A stretch of 64,000 bases of DNA from Arthrobacter citreus (lineage in GTDB: Bacteria; Bacillota; Bacilli; Bacillales; Bacillaceae_G), in the NCBI GenBank assembly GCA_013200995.1, contig CP053688.1, positions 3,410,001 to 3,474,000 on the forward strand, written 5' to 3'. The position numbers and the translations under genes are program-made. Below, in pieces: positions 45,507 to 54,738 of this stretch. Under the pieces are notes generated by a model. That model was not told the origin of the DNA and did no database searches. It worked only from the letters and a program-made list of their open reading frames with translations. Within the stretch, counting starts at the first letter, position 1. Every line of letters starts with the position of its first letter.

Positions 45507-46846
45507 TTTTTATCTAGCCATCCTCTCTTCAGTCCTAATTCATTCATTAGAAGGATTTGCTTTTTAGCTCTAACCATTTCCTCACTAATGCCATTATGAA
45601 AAAAAAGTACCTCTCCGGAAGCATAATCAATATGTCTTCCCGCTCTACCTGCAATTTGAACGAGTGCACTTTCAGAAAAAACCTCTTCGTCAGCACCTAG
45701 TACTGCAATTTGACTATTTGATATCGTGACACCTCGCTCTAAAATAGTCGTTGTTATCAAGATTTGAATTTCGCCATTTCGAAATGCACGAACTTTTTCA
45801 TGCCTATATTGGTCCTTACTATGGACTGATGCAGTTTTATTAGAAATCTTTTTAACAGCTTCTTCTATATAAATACATTCACTAATCGTCGGGATAAATA
45901 GAAAGATCGGACAGTCTTCTTGAAGAAATTTTTTTAGCCATTTTTCTAATGGTTTTGGGAGTTTTTTTGATTTGTGGATTATTTTACGCCAATTACCAAT
46001 CCATTCGAAGCCTGGCACAGGCAGAGGTTGTCTATGGTATCTAGCGGGGACCATCACGTTATTAATTCTATTTTTTAGCGCTAACTGTTGTTGAGTTGTA
46101 GAAGGAGTGGCAGTCAATTGTACCGTTGAACCTATTATTGATCTTGCTTCACTTGCAACCCAGTGCAAATGTGTTTCAATATTATAAGGAAAGGCATCGA
46201 CTTCATCAATAATTAGAAGATGGAAAGCATGCCTAAATTTCACTAACTGATGAACTGTACAAATTGTTATTCTATTTCCGTCCCATACTTCTTCACTATC
46301 ACCGTAAAGTACTGCAATTGAAATAGTAGGGAATGCTTGCCGAAAACGATTAGCTAATTCTAAAACAACATCTACTCTTGGAGTCGTAATACAAACGAAT
46401 TTACCTTGCTGTAGTGCAGCATCAATTCCGTGAAATAACATTTCAGTTTTTCCTGCACCACATACTGCCCAAAGAAGCAGACTTTGATTTTCATTTACAG
46501 TTTCAAGAACCTTCAGAGAAGCTTTCTCTTGTTGAGGCGAAAGTTTTCCAGTCCACTCAAGTCCAGCTATTGAACGATCTAATTTCATATCAGCTTCATT
46601 TATAATAAGCTTTGTACAAGTTGACATTTTCCCCATAATGATACACTTTCGACAATACGTACATTGCGAAGAACATTTATAACAAAAATGAGTAGCAAAA
46701 AAATGTTGGTCTTGATTACCACAACGAAAACATTGATAACGTGTTTTGACTTTTTGAACTGCTTGAATGATTTGACTTGTTGGAGGGAGATCTTGAGGGT
46801 TAATTACGGGACTGAGTTGGAGTTTTCTACCTAAGAATTCGTCCAT
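45503..46846 (-). CDS. comFA: DNA-uptake helicase ComFA
   Basis: The 447-residue superfamily 2 helicase has an N-terminal four-Cys zinc motif (CFRCG ... CYKCSSQCTYCRKCI, about 38-70), Walker A AVCGAGKTEML near 133, DEVD in LIIDEVDAFP near 215, TATPSTT near 250 and motif VI QIAGRAGRH near 405. It drives single-stranded DNA import during competence. It is the first gene of a comFA-comFC unit. Confidence 0.93.
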   Translation of the reverse strand: MDEFLGRKLQLSPVINPQDLPPTSQIIQAVQKVKTRYQCFRCGNQDQHFFATHFCYKCSSQCTYCRKCIIMGKMSTCTKLIINEADMKLDRSIAGLEWTGKLSPQQEKASLKVLETVNENQSLLLWAVCGAGKTEMLFHGIDAALQQGKFVCITTPRVDVVLELANRFRQAFPTISIAVLYGDSEEVWDGNRITICTVHQLVKFRHAFHLLIIDEVDAFPYNIETHLHWVASEARSIIGSTVQLTATPSTTQQQLALKNRINNVMVPARYHRQPLPVPGFEWIGNWRKIIHKSKKLPKPLEKWLKKFLQEDCPIFLFIPTISECIYIEEAVKKISNKTASVHSKDQYRHEKVRAFRNGEIQILITTTILERGVTISNSQIAVLGADEEVFSESALVQIAGRAGRHIDYASGEVLFFHNGISEEMVRAKKQILLMNELGLKRGWLDKK

Positions 46847-47190
46847 TTTTTACCTACTTTCTTTAAAAGATTATTTTGGTAAATAAAAACAAAAAGATCC
46901 CCATGTTAATAGGCATCTTGAATATAGTTTTTCATCAATAACTCTATAATTATATAATTGTCATTAATTTATTGTTATTTTCATCAATTTCTATCTTCTC
47001 TTTAATTCCGTTAACAAATACAATAAATCCTATTCAAAAATAATTGATCTAAGTAGTAATTATTGAGTTATGATAATTGTACCAACAAGTCTCTTTCCTC
47101 GCGCATATAACACTTTAAAACTTTATGTCTGAAAATCAGATAATTTGTGTCTTTATAAACACTTTCTTCCATACTCTCACCAATAAAAAA

Positions 47191-47210
47191 AGCCCCTAAT
47201 TAAAGGAGCT
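47191..47210 (-). terminator. Terminator after degV
   Basis: AGCTCCT pairs with AGGGGCT and is followed by TTTTTTT on the minus strand. Confidence 0.8.
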
Positions 47211-47215
47211 TCTAC

Positions 47216-48058
47216 TCAAACAATATACCAACCCAATCCTAAAGCACCATCACCGAGATGCGTTCCTATGACTGGGCCAAAATATGAAATTTCCATTTCA
47301 GCATTCGGATATGCTTCTCCGAGTTGTTGGGCTAGTTTTTTGGCATCTTCTTCACGGTTGGAGTGAATAACAACTGCCTTCATTTTTTCACCTTTTGATG
47401 CAACTTCACCGAATAAGTCTGTAATTCGCTTCATTGCTTTTTTTTCAGTTCGTATTTTTTCAAAAGCTACTATCTTTTTGTCTACGAATGTTAGGATTGG
47501 TTTTACTTGGAGTAAACTTCCTACAAACGCTTGTGCACTTGATAGTCTCCCACCGCGTTGTAGGTGATCTAGATCATAAACCATAAAGTAGGCATTTGCT
47601 GTCTTTTTTATTTCGTCTAAACGAGCGACGATTTCAGAAGGACTTGCACCATCTTTGGCCATTTTCGCAGCTTCAATGACATAATATCCTTGGACCATAC
47701 AGCTAATTTCTGAATCATATGCTACTACTTCTAAGTTATCAAACATTGACCCAGCTGTAACCATACTTTGATATGTTCCACTTATTCCAGATGATAATGT
47801 GATAGAAACTACTGCGTCATATTCCTTTGCTAACTGTTCAAATTTATCAATAATCGTGCCATAAGCAGGCTGTGATGTTTTTGGTAAGTCCTTTTGTTCT
47901 CGGACCTTAATAAAAAATTGGTCAGCTGTTATTTCAATTTCCTCTTGATAGGATGCATCTCCGAAAATTACATTAAGTGGCAGCATATGTATATCTAGAG
48001 AATCCCTTAATTCCTGATCGATATAGGATGTACTGTCTGTAACAATTGCAGTTCTCAT
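47216..48058 (-). CDS. degV: DegV-family fatty-acid-binding protein
   Basis: The 280-residue protein has the DegV/FakB opening IVTDSTSYID, the fatty-acid site region SQPAYG near 60 and TLSSGISGTYQS near 90, and the GGRLSSAQAFVGSLLQVKPIL block near 167. FakB-type members hand fatty acids to FakA kinase. I start at the second ATG, 7 bases after AAAGGA. It is next to degU as in B. subtilis. Confidence 0.92.
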   Translation of the reverse strand: MRTAIVTDSTSYIDQELRDSLDIHMLPLNVIFGDASYQEEIEITADQFFIKVREQKDLPKTSQPAYGTIIDKFEQLAKEYDAVVSITLSSGISGTYQSMVTAGSMFDNLEVVAYDSEISCMVQGYYVIEAAKMAKDGASPSEIVARLDEIKKTANAYFMVYDLDHLQRGGRLSSAQAFVGSLLQVKPILTFVDKKIVAFEKIRTEKKAMKRITDLFGEVASKGEKMKAVVIHSNREEDAKKLAQQLGEAYPNAEMEISYFGPVIGTHLGDGALGLGWYIV

Positions 48059-48317
48059 TGTCATATCCTTTCTTACAAATAGTAACGTTTAACTATGTAT
48101 TTAATAATTTAATTTTACACAACAAACTTAGTAAAATCATTGAATTTTATTCTCTATACTCTGAGGCAATTCGACAATTCCTTTAGAGTTAGAAAGAACT
48201 ATTATACTTAAAAGCCTATGAGTTGAAAAGTATAACCGAGTAATTAAGGCTTCTTACCAAACGATTTCTAACTTAAAGATGTGGTCTTAGTGCGCCTCTC
48301 ATTCTGCCAAAAAATAA

Positions 48318-48346
48318 AAATAGAGCATCATATTGATACTCTATTT
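48318..48346 (-). terminator. Terminator after degU
   Basis: AAATAGAG / CTCTATTT stem followed by TTATTTTTT on the minus strand. Confidence 0.75.
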
Positions 48347-48357
48347 CTTCACTCTAT

Positions 48358-49035
48358 TTATTTCACTTCTACCCAAGCATTACGTATAGCCGTTACAACA
48401 GCATGAGTACGGTCATTTACTTCTAGTTTTTGTAAAATATTACTTACATGATTTTTTACAGTTTTTTCACTAATGAAAAGCGCTTCACCAATTGCACGGT
48501 TACTTTTGCCGTCTGCTAACATTTGGAGTACTTCACATTCTCTTCTTGTCAGTAAATGTAGCGGACGACGCACTTCTACTTCGCGAGATTTAAATAATTG
48601 TTCTTTTAACGATAAACGTCTAAATTCTTCTACTAGATTATGAGTAATCTTAGGATGTAAATAGCATCCGCCTTTTGTGACAACCTTAATTGCTTCAATC
48701 AAAGTATCTGAGTCCATTTCTTTTAATAAATAGCCTCTTGCTCCTACTTTTAGAACATGAGTTACATATGATTCATCATCGTGAATAGACAAAATGATAA
48801 CTTTAGCATCAGGATATTTTTCTAGCAGTGCCTTTGTAGCAGTTACTCCGTTCATATTCGGCATGTTGATATCAACAATTAATATATCTACTTGATGTTG
48901 ATCCATGATACCCACAACTTCTGTACCGTCTGAACCTTCAGCAACAACATCAAAACTTTCTTCAAAATCTAGGATTCTCTTAATTCCTTCTCGAAACAAT
49001 TTATGATCATCTACAATCGCAATTCTAGTTTTCAT
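48358..49035 (-). CDS. degU: Two-component response regulator DegU
   Basis: The 225-residue NarL/FixJ-family regulator has a receiver domain with acidic pocket DD near 9-10, phospho-Asp55 (LIVDINMPN) and Lys in YLLKEMD near 105, and a LuxR-type helix-turn-helix at the C-terminus ([20 protein letters not shown]). It controls exoprotease, competence and motility genes. It is downstream of degS with a 171-base gap. Confidence 0.95.
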   Translation of the reverse strand: MKTRIAIVDDHKLFREGIKRILDFEESFDVVAEGSDGTEVVGIMDQHQVDILIVDINMPNMNGVTATKALLEKYPDAKVIILSIHDDESYVTHVLKVGARGYLLKEMDSDTLIEAIKVVTKGGCYLHPKITHNLVEEFRRLSLKEQLFKSREVEVRRPLHLLTRRECEVLQMLADGKSNRAIGEALFISEKTVKNHVSNILQKLEVNDRTHAVVTAIRNAWVEVK

Positions 49036-49206
49036 TCCATTACTCCTCTGCCATTATTCTAGTTTGCCTATCTATCGAAATTTGTAGAAATTGGTATTTT
49101 TTTCTAAATTATAGTATATTTTAGCATAAATTAATGATAATTTCGACGTAAATATCCAAAAACATGAAACAAAATTTTATTTTTTAAAATTTTCAGACGT
49201 TTGTTT

Positions 49207-50376
49207 TTATATTTCCAATTCTACCTCATTCTCAGTTTTTATTTCTAAATCTATTTGAATAGTTGTACCAACATTTATGAGTGATTCGATTTTGAAATGA
49301 CCATTTAACAAATCAACGCGCTCTTTCATACCTGTTAATCCAAATGAATTTTCACTTTGCCTTAATTCAACAGGAAATCCTACTCCGTCATCCTTAATCA
49401 AGAGATTAATTTTATTTCTAAAAAATTCTATTTTGACAAAAATCGTTGAAGGATTGGCATGCTTACAAGCATTTTGAACTGCCTCTTGAATCAATCTAAA
49501 AATAGCAACTTCTATTTTTGAATTTAAACTTCTATTCTCGTACCCATAATTCTCAAATTTTATTTCAATATGGTTATGAGACTCAAGCGACTTAAAATAT
49601 TTATTTAGTGCCAAAACTAGACCTAAATCTTCTAATGCCCTCGGGCGTAAATCATAAATAATCCTTCTTACTTCCCCTAGTGCATTGCGGACCTGTTCCT
49701 TCATATCACTAAGTTCTTTCTTGGCATCTTCTTGCGGTCTTTGACAATAAGTTTTAATTAAAAAATCTGAACGCATTAATATACTCGCTAACATTTGTGC
49801 AGGGCCATCATGAATTTCACGAGATAATTTTAAACGTTCTTCTTCCTTAGCATGCAATACTTGCAATCCGAATTGTTGCCTCTGTTGTGTATCTTCAAGT
49901 AAATGACTAACTTGCTCAAAGTCAGTATTAAGATAGTTTAAAACAATTGAAATACGGGAAATGATTAATTCGGCTCTTTGCAGTTTTTCAAGCAAAGTCT
50001 GAAGTTTACCTTCTAATTCTTTTCTTTTATGGATTAGAACTTTTTCTTCTTTTAATGAAAGAAGAAAATCTTCCTGTATGTTTTGGGCTATATCATATGC
50101 AGCCTTTATTTCGGAATTAGTAAACTTCATGTAGTTTTGATCTACTTCCGTTAACCTTTGTTTTGCCGTTCTCGCTAATAAATCTAATCTAGCTGTATTT
50201 TCAATCTTCTCTACTACTTGAACTTTTACTTCTTCAAGCTCTACTCTTAAATTCTCATATTCAGAGCGAGTATCTTCAACAATTCCGAACACGTGGGACT
50301 TACTATCTATAACAGAAGAGAGCATATTATCCATTATTTCGTCTAGTGTCTGATTGTCCATTTTCCTAGCTGTCAT
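49207..50376 (-). CDS. degS: Sensor histidine kinase DegS (cytoplasmic)
   Basis: The 389-residue protein has an N-terminal coiled-coil sensor region (about 1-175), the HisKA_3 motif with His189 (LSREIHDGPAQM) and a C-terminal ATPase domain (GVGFP near 335, GLTGMKERVDLL near 350). It has no membrane segments, as in the family. It phosphorylates DegU. It starts at MTARKMDNQ, after GGAGGAAAAGGTGA. Confidence 0.95.
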   Translation of the reverse strand: MTARKMDNQTLDEIMDNMLSSVIDSKSHVFGIVEDTRSEYENLRVELEEVKVQVVEKIENTARLDLLARTAKQRLTEVDQNYMKFTNSEIKAAYDIAQNIQEDFLLSLKEEKVLIHKRKELEGKLQTLLEKLQRAELIISRISIVLNYLNTDFEQVSHLLEDTQQRQQFGLQVLHAKEEERLKLSREIHDGPAQMLASILMRSDFLIKTYCQRPQEDAKKELSDMKEQVRNALGEVRRIIYDLRPRALEDLGLVLALNKYFKSLESHNHIEIKFENYGYENRSLNSKIEVAIFRLIQEAVQNACKHANPSTIFVKIEFFRNKINLLIKDDGVGFPVELRQSENSFGLTGMKERVDLLNGHFKIESLINVGTTIQIDLEIKTENEVELEI

Positions 50377-50629
50377 TCACCTTTTCCTCCATTAGCCTAT
50401 TACTATATGACTAATTATTTTATGTATATTTAATATTATAATGTAATTAGGATTATAATTGTACAAAAATTTAAAATAAGCAAAAATTTTTATATTTTCC
50501 GATTCCATACTAATAACAAAGGCATTTATTGTTATTTTATTATAAATTTTAAAAAATACATACTGTTATATGACATCATTAACACAATGTTAACAAGTAT
50601 TACAAGCATATTACGTTAGACCCAAAAAA

Positions 50630-50659
50630 AAAGCTGATTCCTCTAAGAGAATCAGCTTT
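50630..50659 (-). terminator. Terminator after the LCP gene
   Basis: The perfect 11-bp stem AAAGCTGATTC / GAATCAGCTTT has T runs on both sides. Confidence 0.88.
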
Positions 50660-50667
50660 TTGACTAT

Positions 50668-51702
50668 TTATTGACTGGTACTATTCTCATTTCCAGATCC
50701 TTGATCCGGATTAGACGTACTCTTTGCAGGTGGTTTATCTAAACCTAGGTGTACACGGAACTTACTAGAAATATCTTGTACACTTTGTTCTTCAGGAACA
50801 TAGTAGTAAATCTTGTTGATTGTAGCATCATGACCTTCTAATTTTAATGTTTCTAAATCAGTTGGAGAGATGTTTGGTAAATGTTTAGCAAGCGAAATAC
50901 CACCACTCAATTTCATATTCGTGCTAACGTTTTTACTAAATACCTTTGCATATTCATCCATCTTCATAATTGTTTCCGGTGATTTAATCTCAGCTAATAT
51001 CGACTTAATTACTTGTTGCTGTCTTTCTTCACGTCCAAAATCACCTCTTGGATCACGTTTACGCATACGCGCATACGCTAATGCCTGTTGGCCATTTAAA
51101 TGCATCATACCTTTTGTAAAGTAAACCTTTTTCCTTGGGTGAGTATCAGTATTTTCCCAGAAGTCAAATGGTACATCAACATCAATTCCACCAACTGCAT
51201 CAACAATATTTTTAAAGCCATTAAAATCCACTGTAACGTAGTAATCAATTGGTACATTTAAGAAATTTTCAACAGTATCAACTGTTAATTGTAAACCACC
51301 ATATGCGTATGCATGATTTATTTTAGTTTTTTCTGCGTGACCTGGAATATCTACATATGTATCACGAGGAATACTCATTGTTTTTATTGTTTCTTCTTTC
51401 GGATTAAAGGTAGCCAAAATCATCGAGTCAGTTCGTCCGCCTTTGCCACCAGTCGCATAGTTTTCAATCCCTAAGAAGAGAATAGAAATTGGATCTTTCG
51501 AAATAGCAACTTTTTCATTTCTTAAATTTGACGAAATATCCTCACCTTTTGTTGCTTTATTTAATTCAAGATATGTTCTAACACCTTTATATCCTACAAA
51601 AATTAAGGCAAGTATTATCACTAGTAATAATACTCTACCAATAACACTTCGCTTTTTCTTTTTTCTTTTCTTGGCCATTTTTCGAGAATGATTCTGATTC
51701 AT
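50668..51702 (-). CDS. tagU: LytR-CpsA-Psr family cell-wall glycopolymer ligase (TagU-like)
   Basis: The 344-residue protein has a basic N-terminus (KKRKKKKRS), one membrane segment (about 24-43) and an LCP domain (about 75-235) with the conserved Arg/Asp blocks GGRTDSMILATFNP, MSIPRDTYVDIPG and YARMRKRDPRGDFGREERQQ. It attaches teichoic acid or similar polymers to peptidoglycan outside the membrane. It lies near degS and yvyE as lytR/tagU does in B. subtilis. Confidence 0.92.
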   Translation of the reverse strand: MNQNHSRKMAKKRKKKKRSVIGRVLLLVIILALIFVGYKGVRTYLELNKATKGEDISSNLRNEKVAISKDPISILFLGIENYATGGKGGRTDSMILATFNPKEETIKTMSIPRDTYVDIPGHAEKTKINHAYAYGGLQLTVDTVENFLNVPIDYYVTVDFNGFKNIVDAVGGIDVDVPFDFWENTDTHPRKKVYFTKGMMHLNGQQALAYARMRKRDPRGDFGREERQQQVIKSILAEIKSPETIMKMDEYAKVFSKNVSTNMKLSGGISLAKHLPNISPTDLETLKLEGHDATINKIYYYVPEEQSVQDISSKFRVHLGLDKPPAKSTSNPDQGSGNENSTSQ

Positions 51703-51788
51703 ATGTTCGAAGAGACCTCCTTTAAAGTTAGTATGATTTTTCTATATAAAATTAGTCAAAGATTTTACAATTTCAAACAGCTTGACTA

Positions 51789-52409
51789 CTACATGTATTT
51801 AACAATACTTTCATTTATCTGGCAACTACCATTTGTTAACTCAATTATCCAGCTTTTGAAGCTATCAACTTCATCAACTTTTATCCAAAGTTCAAAGCTT
51901 ACTTCATCTAAATGGCTAACATTTTCTAAATGATAATGCGAATTACGTAATGCGAACTCAACTTTACCTAATAATTTATAATTAATTTTTATATACATTA
52001 CTTTAACTAAAGAACGTTCAACAATCCCAACAGCATTTAAACCTTCACTAACCGCTTGTCCATAAGCGCGAATTAGCCCACCTGCACCAAGTTTTTTTCC
52101 ACCGAAGTATCTTGTAACTACAACAACCGTATCTTTTAACCCTCGCTTTTTTAAAACCTCTAGCATTGGTACCCCAGCAGTACCACTCGGTTCACCGTCA
52201 TCATTAGCCTTCTGGATTTCATCATTTTCACCGATTAAATAAGCAGAGCAATTATGAGAAGCATCAAAATGCTTTTTTTTAATTTCCGAAATGAATTGTT
52301 GCGCATCACCTTCAGTTTTTGCTTCTTTTATATAACAAATAAATTTCGATTTTTCGATCTCAATCTCGTGACTTCCATAGCCACGAACAGTGAAATAACT
52401 CGCTAGCAT
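51789..52409 (-). CDS. yvyE: YigZ/IMPACT-family protein
   Basis: The 206-residue protein has an N-terminal UPF0029 (Impact) domain with EIEKSKFICYI near 17, DDGEPSGTAGVPMLEVL near 69 and VTRYFGGKKLGAGGLIRAY near 97, and a C-terminal DUF1949 domain. The function is poorly known. It is beside the LCP gene as in B. subtilis. Confidence 0.93.
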   Translation of the reverse strand: MLASYFTVRGYGSHEIEIEKSKFICYIKEAKTEGDAQQFISEIKKKHFDASHNCSAYLIGENDEIQKANDDGEPSGTAGVPMLEVLKKRGLKDTVVVVTRYFGGKKLGAGGLIRAYGQAVSEGLNAVGIVERSLVKVMYIKINYKLLGKVEFALRNSHYHLENVSHLDEVSFELWIKVDEVDSFKSWIIELTNGSCQINESIVKYM

Positions 52410-53600
52410 TTAACACCTACCCTTTCGACTAAACTAATAAAATTTCGACTCACTTCCATATATTACTACAATTATTCATTCCAATCCTTAAAAAACACTA
52501 ATATTCTGCAAAAGTAAGTATTTACTGACAAGTTTAGATGCAGTAACATTAATAATAGGATATATTTACACCTATGATGGATATATAGAATAGTCCAAAA
52601 AGAATTGAAGAAAGCTCTGCTAATCTTTTTAAATTTTCATCAATTTAACTTGATCGTTTTTACACGAGCTAACTAATTTAATGTAATGATTCGATTCAAT
52701 TCAAAATTAACTTAATTTTGATATTTACTACACATCCAAGTAGCAAGTTCAAACCCTCTATAAAAATCCTTGATTTAAACAAGCGCTTGCATCAAGAAAT
52801 TTCCGCATAAAAGAACATAATAGAAAACAATTAAATAAAAAATTCCACTTCACCATATGAGCAGTCCGAACACCAACTATTTTTTTAAATTTACTTTACT
52901 TCATATTTGAGTTATTTAGCTTTTTTGTTTAAATGCACTACTGTTTTTTCTAAAGAAGAAGTTAATACTAATTGATGAGAAAAATATAAGAATCATCTTC
53001 ACTAAGGAGTAATAAGCTTAATAATGCCGGTAATTAAAAATGTACTTGAAGGTGGCGGTAAGTTTAAAATTTTTCGCACCCCTTCCATTAAGAAGCGTCA
53101 CTCCACTTAGAATATTTACTAAAACCCAATAATCCAATTTAGCTATCATTAGAAAAGATCTGCTGCAAAACAGATGTCTCTATAAAGTGCGAAAAACTTA
53201 AACAAATATGGTAAGGGAGTTGATGTTAATCAGGAAGGAGAAAGTTTTGCGATTGGAGAAGTACATAAATTATATAAGTTACAAACACGCTAAATAAATC
53301 TTAAAATTATTTTGAAAAAGTGCTTTTCAAAACAAGGTATTTTTCTACTGACTTTATGCTAAAATAATAATACCTAAAAAGTCGACCTGAAGTTGATTAT
53401 TTACTAATTAATGTAATTCCGATTAATAAATCATTCTTGTACACACTATAAGTGTAAGGTACCCTTTTTATGTACAGTAATAAGCTTGTAACATAAAATT
53501 AATTTGATTTTTTTCTATGAACATTTATAATTGTTATGATGTTATAAAACGTAAACGTTATACATTAGGACATGTTGCAATGCACTTGCAAGAATGGGCC
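52410..53600. other. 1.2-kb gene-poor stretch with possible gene relics
   Basis: No credible full-length gene is present. Two short frames look protein-like. One starts at ATG 53024 (MPVIKNVLEGGGKFKIFRTP, 28 codons, no close ribosome site). The other ends at 53294 (KYGKGVDVNQEGESFAIGEV, then HKLYKLQTR) and lacks a start. A palindrome occurs at 52769-52796. The rest is AT-rich without obvious signals. Confidence 0.4.
52769..52796. promoter_or_regulatory. Palindrome with CAAGCGCTTG core
   Basis: CTTGAT (52769) and ATCAAG (52791) bracket CAAGCGCTTG (52780-52789). On the minus strand TGCAAGCGCTTGTT is one mismatch from a cre site. No gene starts nearby, so it may be a leftover operator. Confidence 0.3.
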
Positions 53601-53624
53601 TAAATTATAAACTGGGGTGTTTAA

Positions 53625-54281
53625 ATGGCCTTACAGAATACTCAACAAAAGGTTGAAAGCCGATATTCTATTCAACAATTTGAGTCATTAAAAAAGAAAA
53701 GTATTTTTTATTCATTTATAAAAAGAACGATGGACATAGTCTTTGCGTTGTTCGCATTTGTCATTTCTTTACCATTTGTTTTGTTCTTTATTGCATTAAT
53801 TAAAATTGATTCTCCTGGACCAGCTCTTTTTATACAGGAACGAGTTGGATTAAACGGTAAAATTTTTAATATATACAAGTTAAGAACAATGCGTATGGAT
53901 GCAGAGGTAAATGGACCACAATGGGCTAGTACAGATGATCCTCGAATTACAAAGCTTGGGCACTTCCTGCGAAAAACTCGTATCGATGAATTACCACAGT
54001 TTGTCAATGTACTACGTGGTGATATGAGTCTTGTTGGACCGAGACCAGAAAGAGCATTTTTTTTAGTAAAATTTAATCATGAAGTACCAGGCTTTACTAA
54101 TCGATTAACCGTGAAACCTGGATTAACTGGTTGGGCACAAGTAAATGGTGGATATGAATTATCACCTAAAGAAAAATTAGTTTTGGATTTACATTATATT
54201 GAACATCAGTCCATCATATTAGACATTCGAATAATGTTTAAAACAATAAAAGTTGTCTTAACTGGTGAAGGTGCTCGTTAA
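53625..54281 (+). CDS. Undecaprenyl-phosphate sugar-phosphotransferase (bacterial sugar transferase)
   Basis: The 218-residue protein has one N-terminal membrane hairpin (about 34-60) and a cytoplasmic catalytic domain with KRTMDIVFALFAF, PALFIQERVG, YKLRTM, LGHFLRKTRIDELPQFVNVL and SLVGPRPER, then GLTGWAQVNG. It starts lipid-linked glycan building by moving a sugar-phosphate onto undecaprenyl phosphate. It resembles TuaA and EpsL. No glycosyltransferases follow, so it stands alone. It has a GGGGTG site. Confidence 0.92.
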   Translation: MALQNTQQKVESRYSIQQFESLKKKSIFYSFIKRTMDIVFALFAFVISLPFVLFFIALIKIDSPGPALFIQERVGLNGKIFNIYKLRTMRMDAEVNGPQWASTDDPRITKLGHFLRKTRIDELPQFVNVLRGDMSLVGPRPERAFFLVKFNHEVPGFTNRLTVKPGLTGWAQVNGGYELSPKEKLVLDLHYIEHQSIILDIRIMFKTIKVVLTGEGAR

Positions 54282-54327
54282 GTAATATAAGACAAGTCCA
54301 AAGTACTACTTGAACGAAAAAAATCGA

Positions 54328-54381
54328 AGAAATTAAACTACGGCCTTTTCTCAATTGAGGAAAGGCCGTTTAATTTCTTCA
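54328..54381 (+). terminator. Terminator after the sugar transferase
   Basis: A long stem GAAGAAATTAAAC-ACGGCCTTT / AAAGGCCGT-TTAATTTCTTC. The T tract lies inside the stem end. Confidence 0.75.
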
Positions 54382-54481
54382 GAATATACGCAGAAACCTT
54401 AAAGGCGAAACTATGTCGAATTTTCCTTCCAGCTGCAAATTTATCCTCTTTTAATGCACAAAATATTTTAAATTCCGAAAA

Positions 54482-54659
54482 TTACCCACATTTTCAAAAA
54501 CTTATTAACAATTTGTGGATAACCTTCTGTACTTATCCACATACCAATTGTTTATAATTTAACAACTAATACAAAGAAATATGAGGATACGACAAAATTC
54601 TTCTAAAATGAAAAATCTTCTTGTCGATAAGATTGAATTTTACTCACAAGTTATCCACA
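54482..54659. other. DnaA-box cluster
   Basis: Three perfect DnaA boxes occur in 180 bp of non-coding DNA: TGTGGATAA at 54514-54522 (reverse) and TTATCCACA at 54533-54541 and 54651-54659. A one-mismatch box, TTACCCACA, is at 54482-54490. The surrounding DNA is very AT-rich. No dnaA or dnaN is near, so this is not the obvious oriC. It may titrate DnaA. Confidence 0.7.
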
Positions 54660-54694
54660 TATTAGAATAAATTTATAAATCATCAGTAAAAAAA

Positions 54695-54726
54695 GGATGC
54701 TCCCAAAAAATTACTTTGGAACATCC
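54695..54726 (-). terminator. Terminator after the transglycosylase gene
   Basis: GGATGTTCC pairs with GGGAGCATCC and is followed by TTTTTTT on the minus strand. Confidence 0.85.
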
Positions 54727-54738
54727 TCGTTATTATGA

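Noticed and set aside
46865..46877. AAAA-N5-TTTT ComK-like box before comFA
   Set aside because: A single box only 19 bases from the start codon leaves no room for a promoter downstream, and no second box is at the required spacing.
54482..54659. Chromosomal origin oriC
   Set aside because: No dnaA, dnaN or rpmH nearby, and only three to four boxes.
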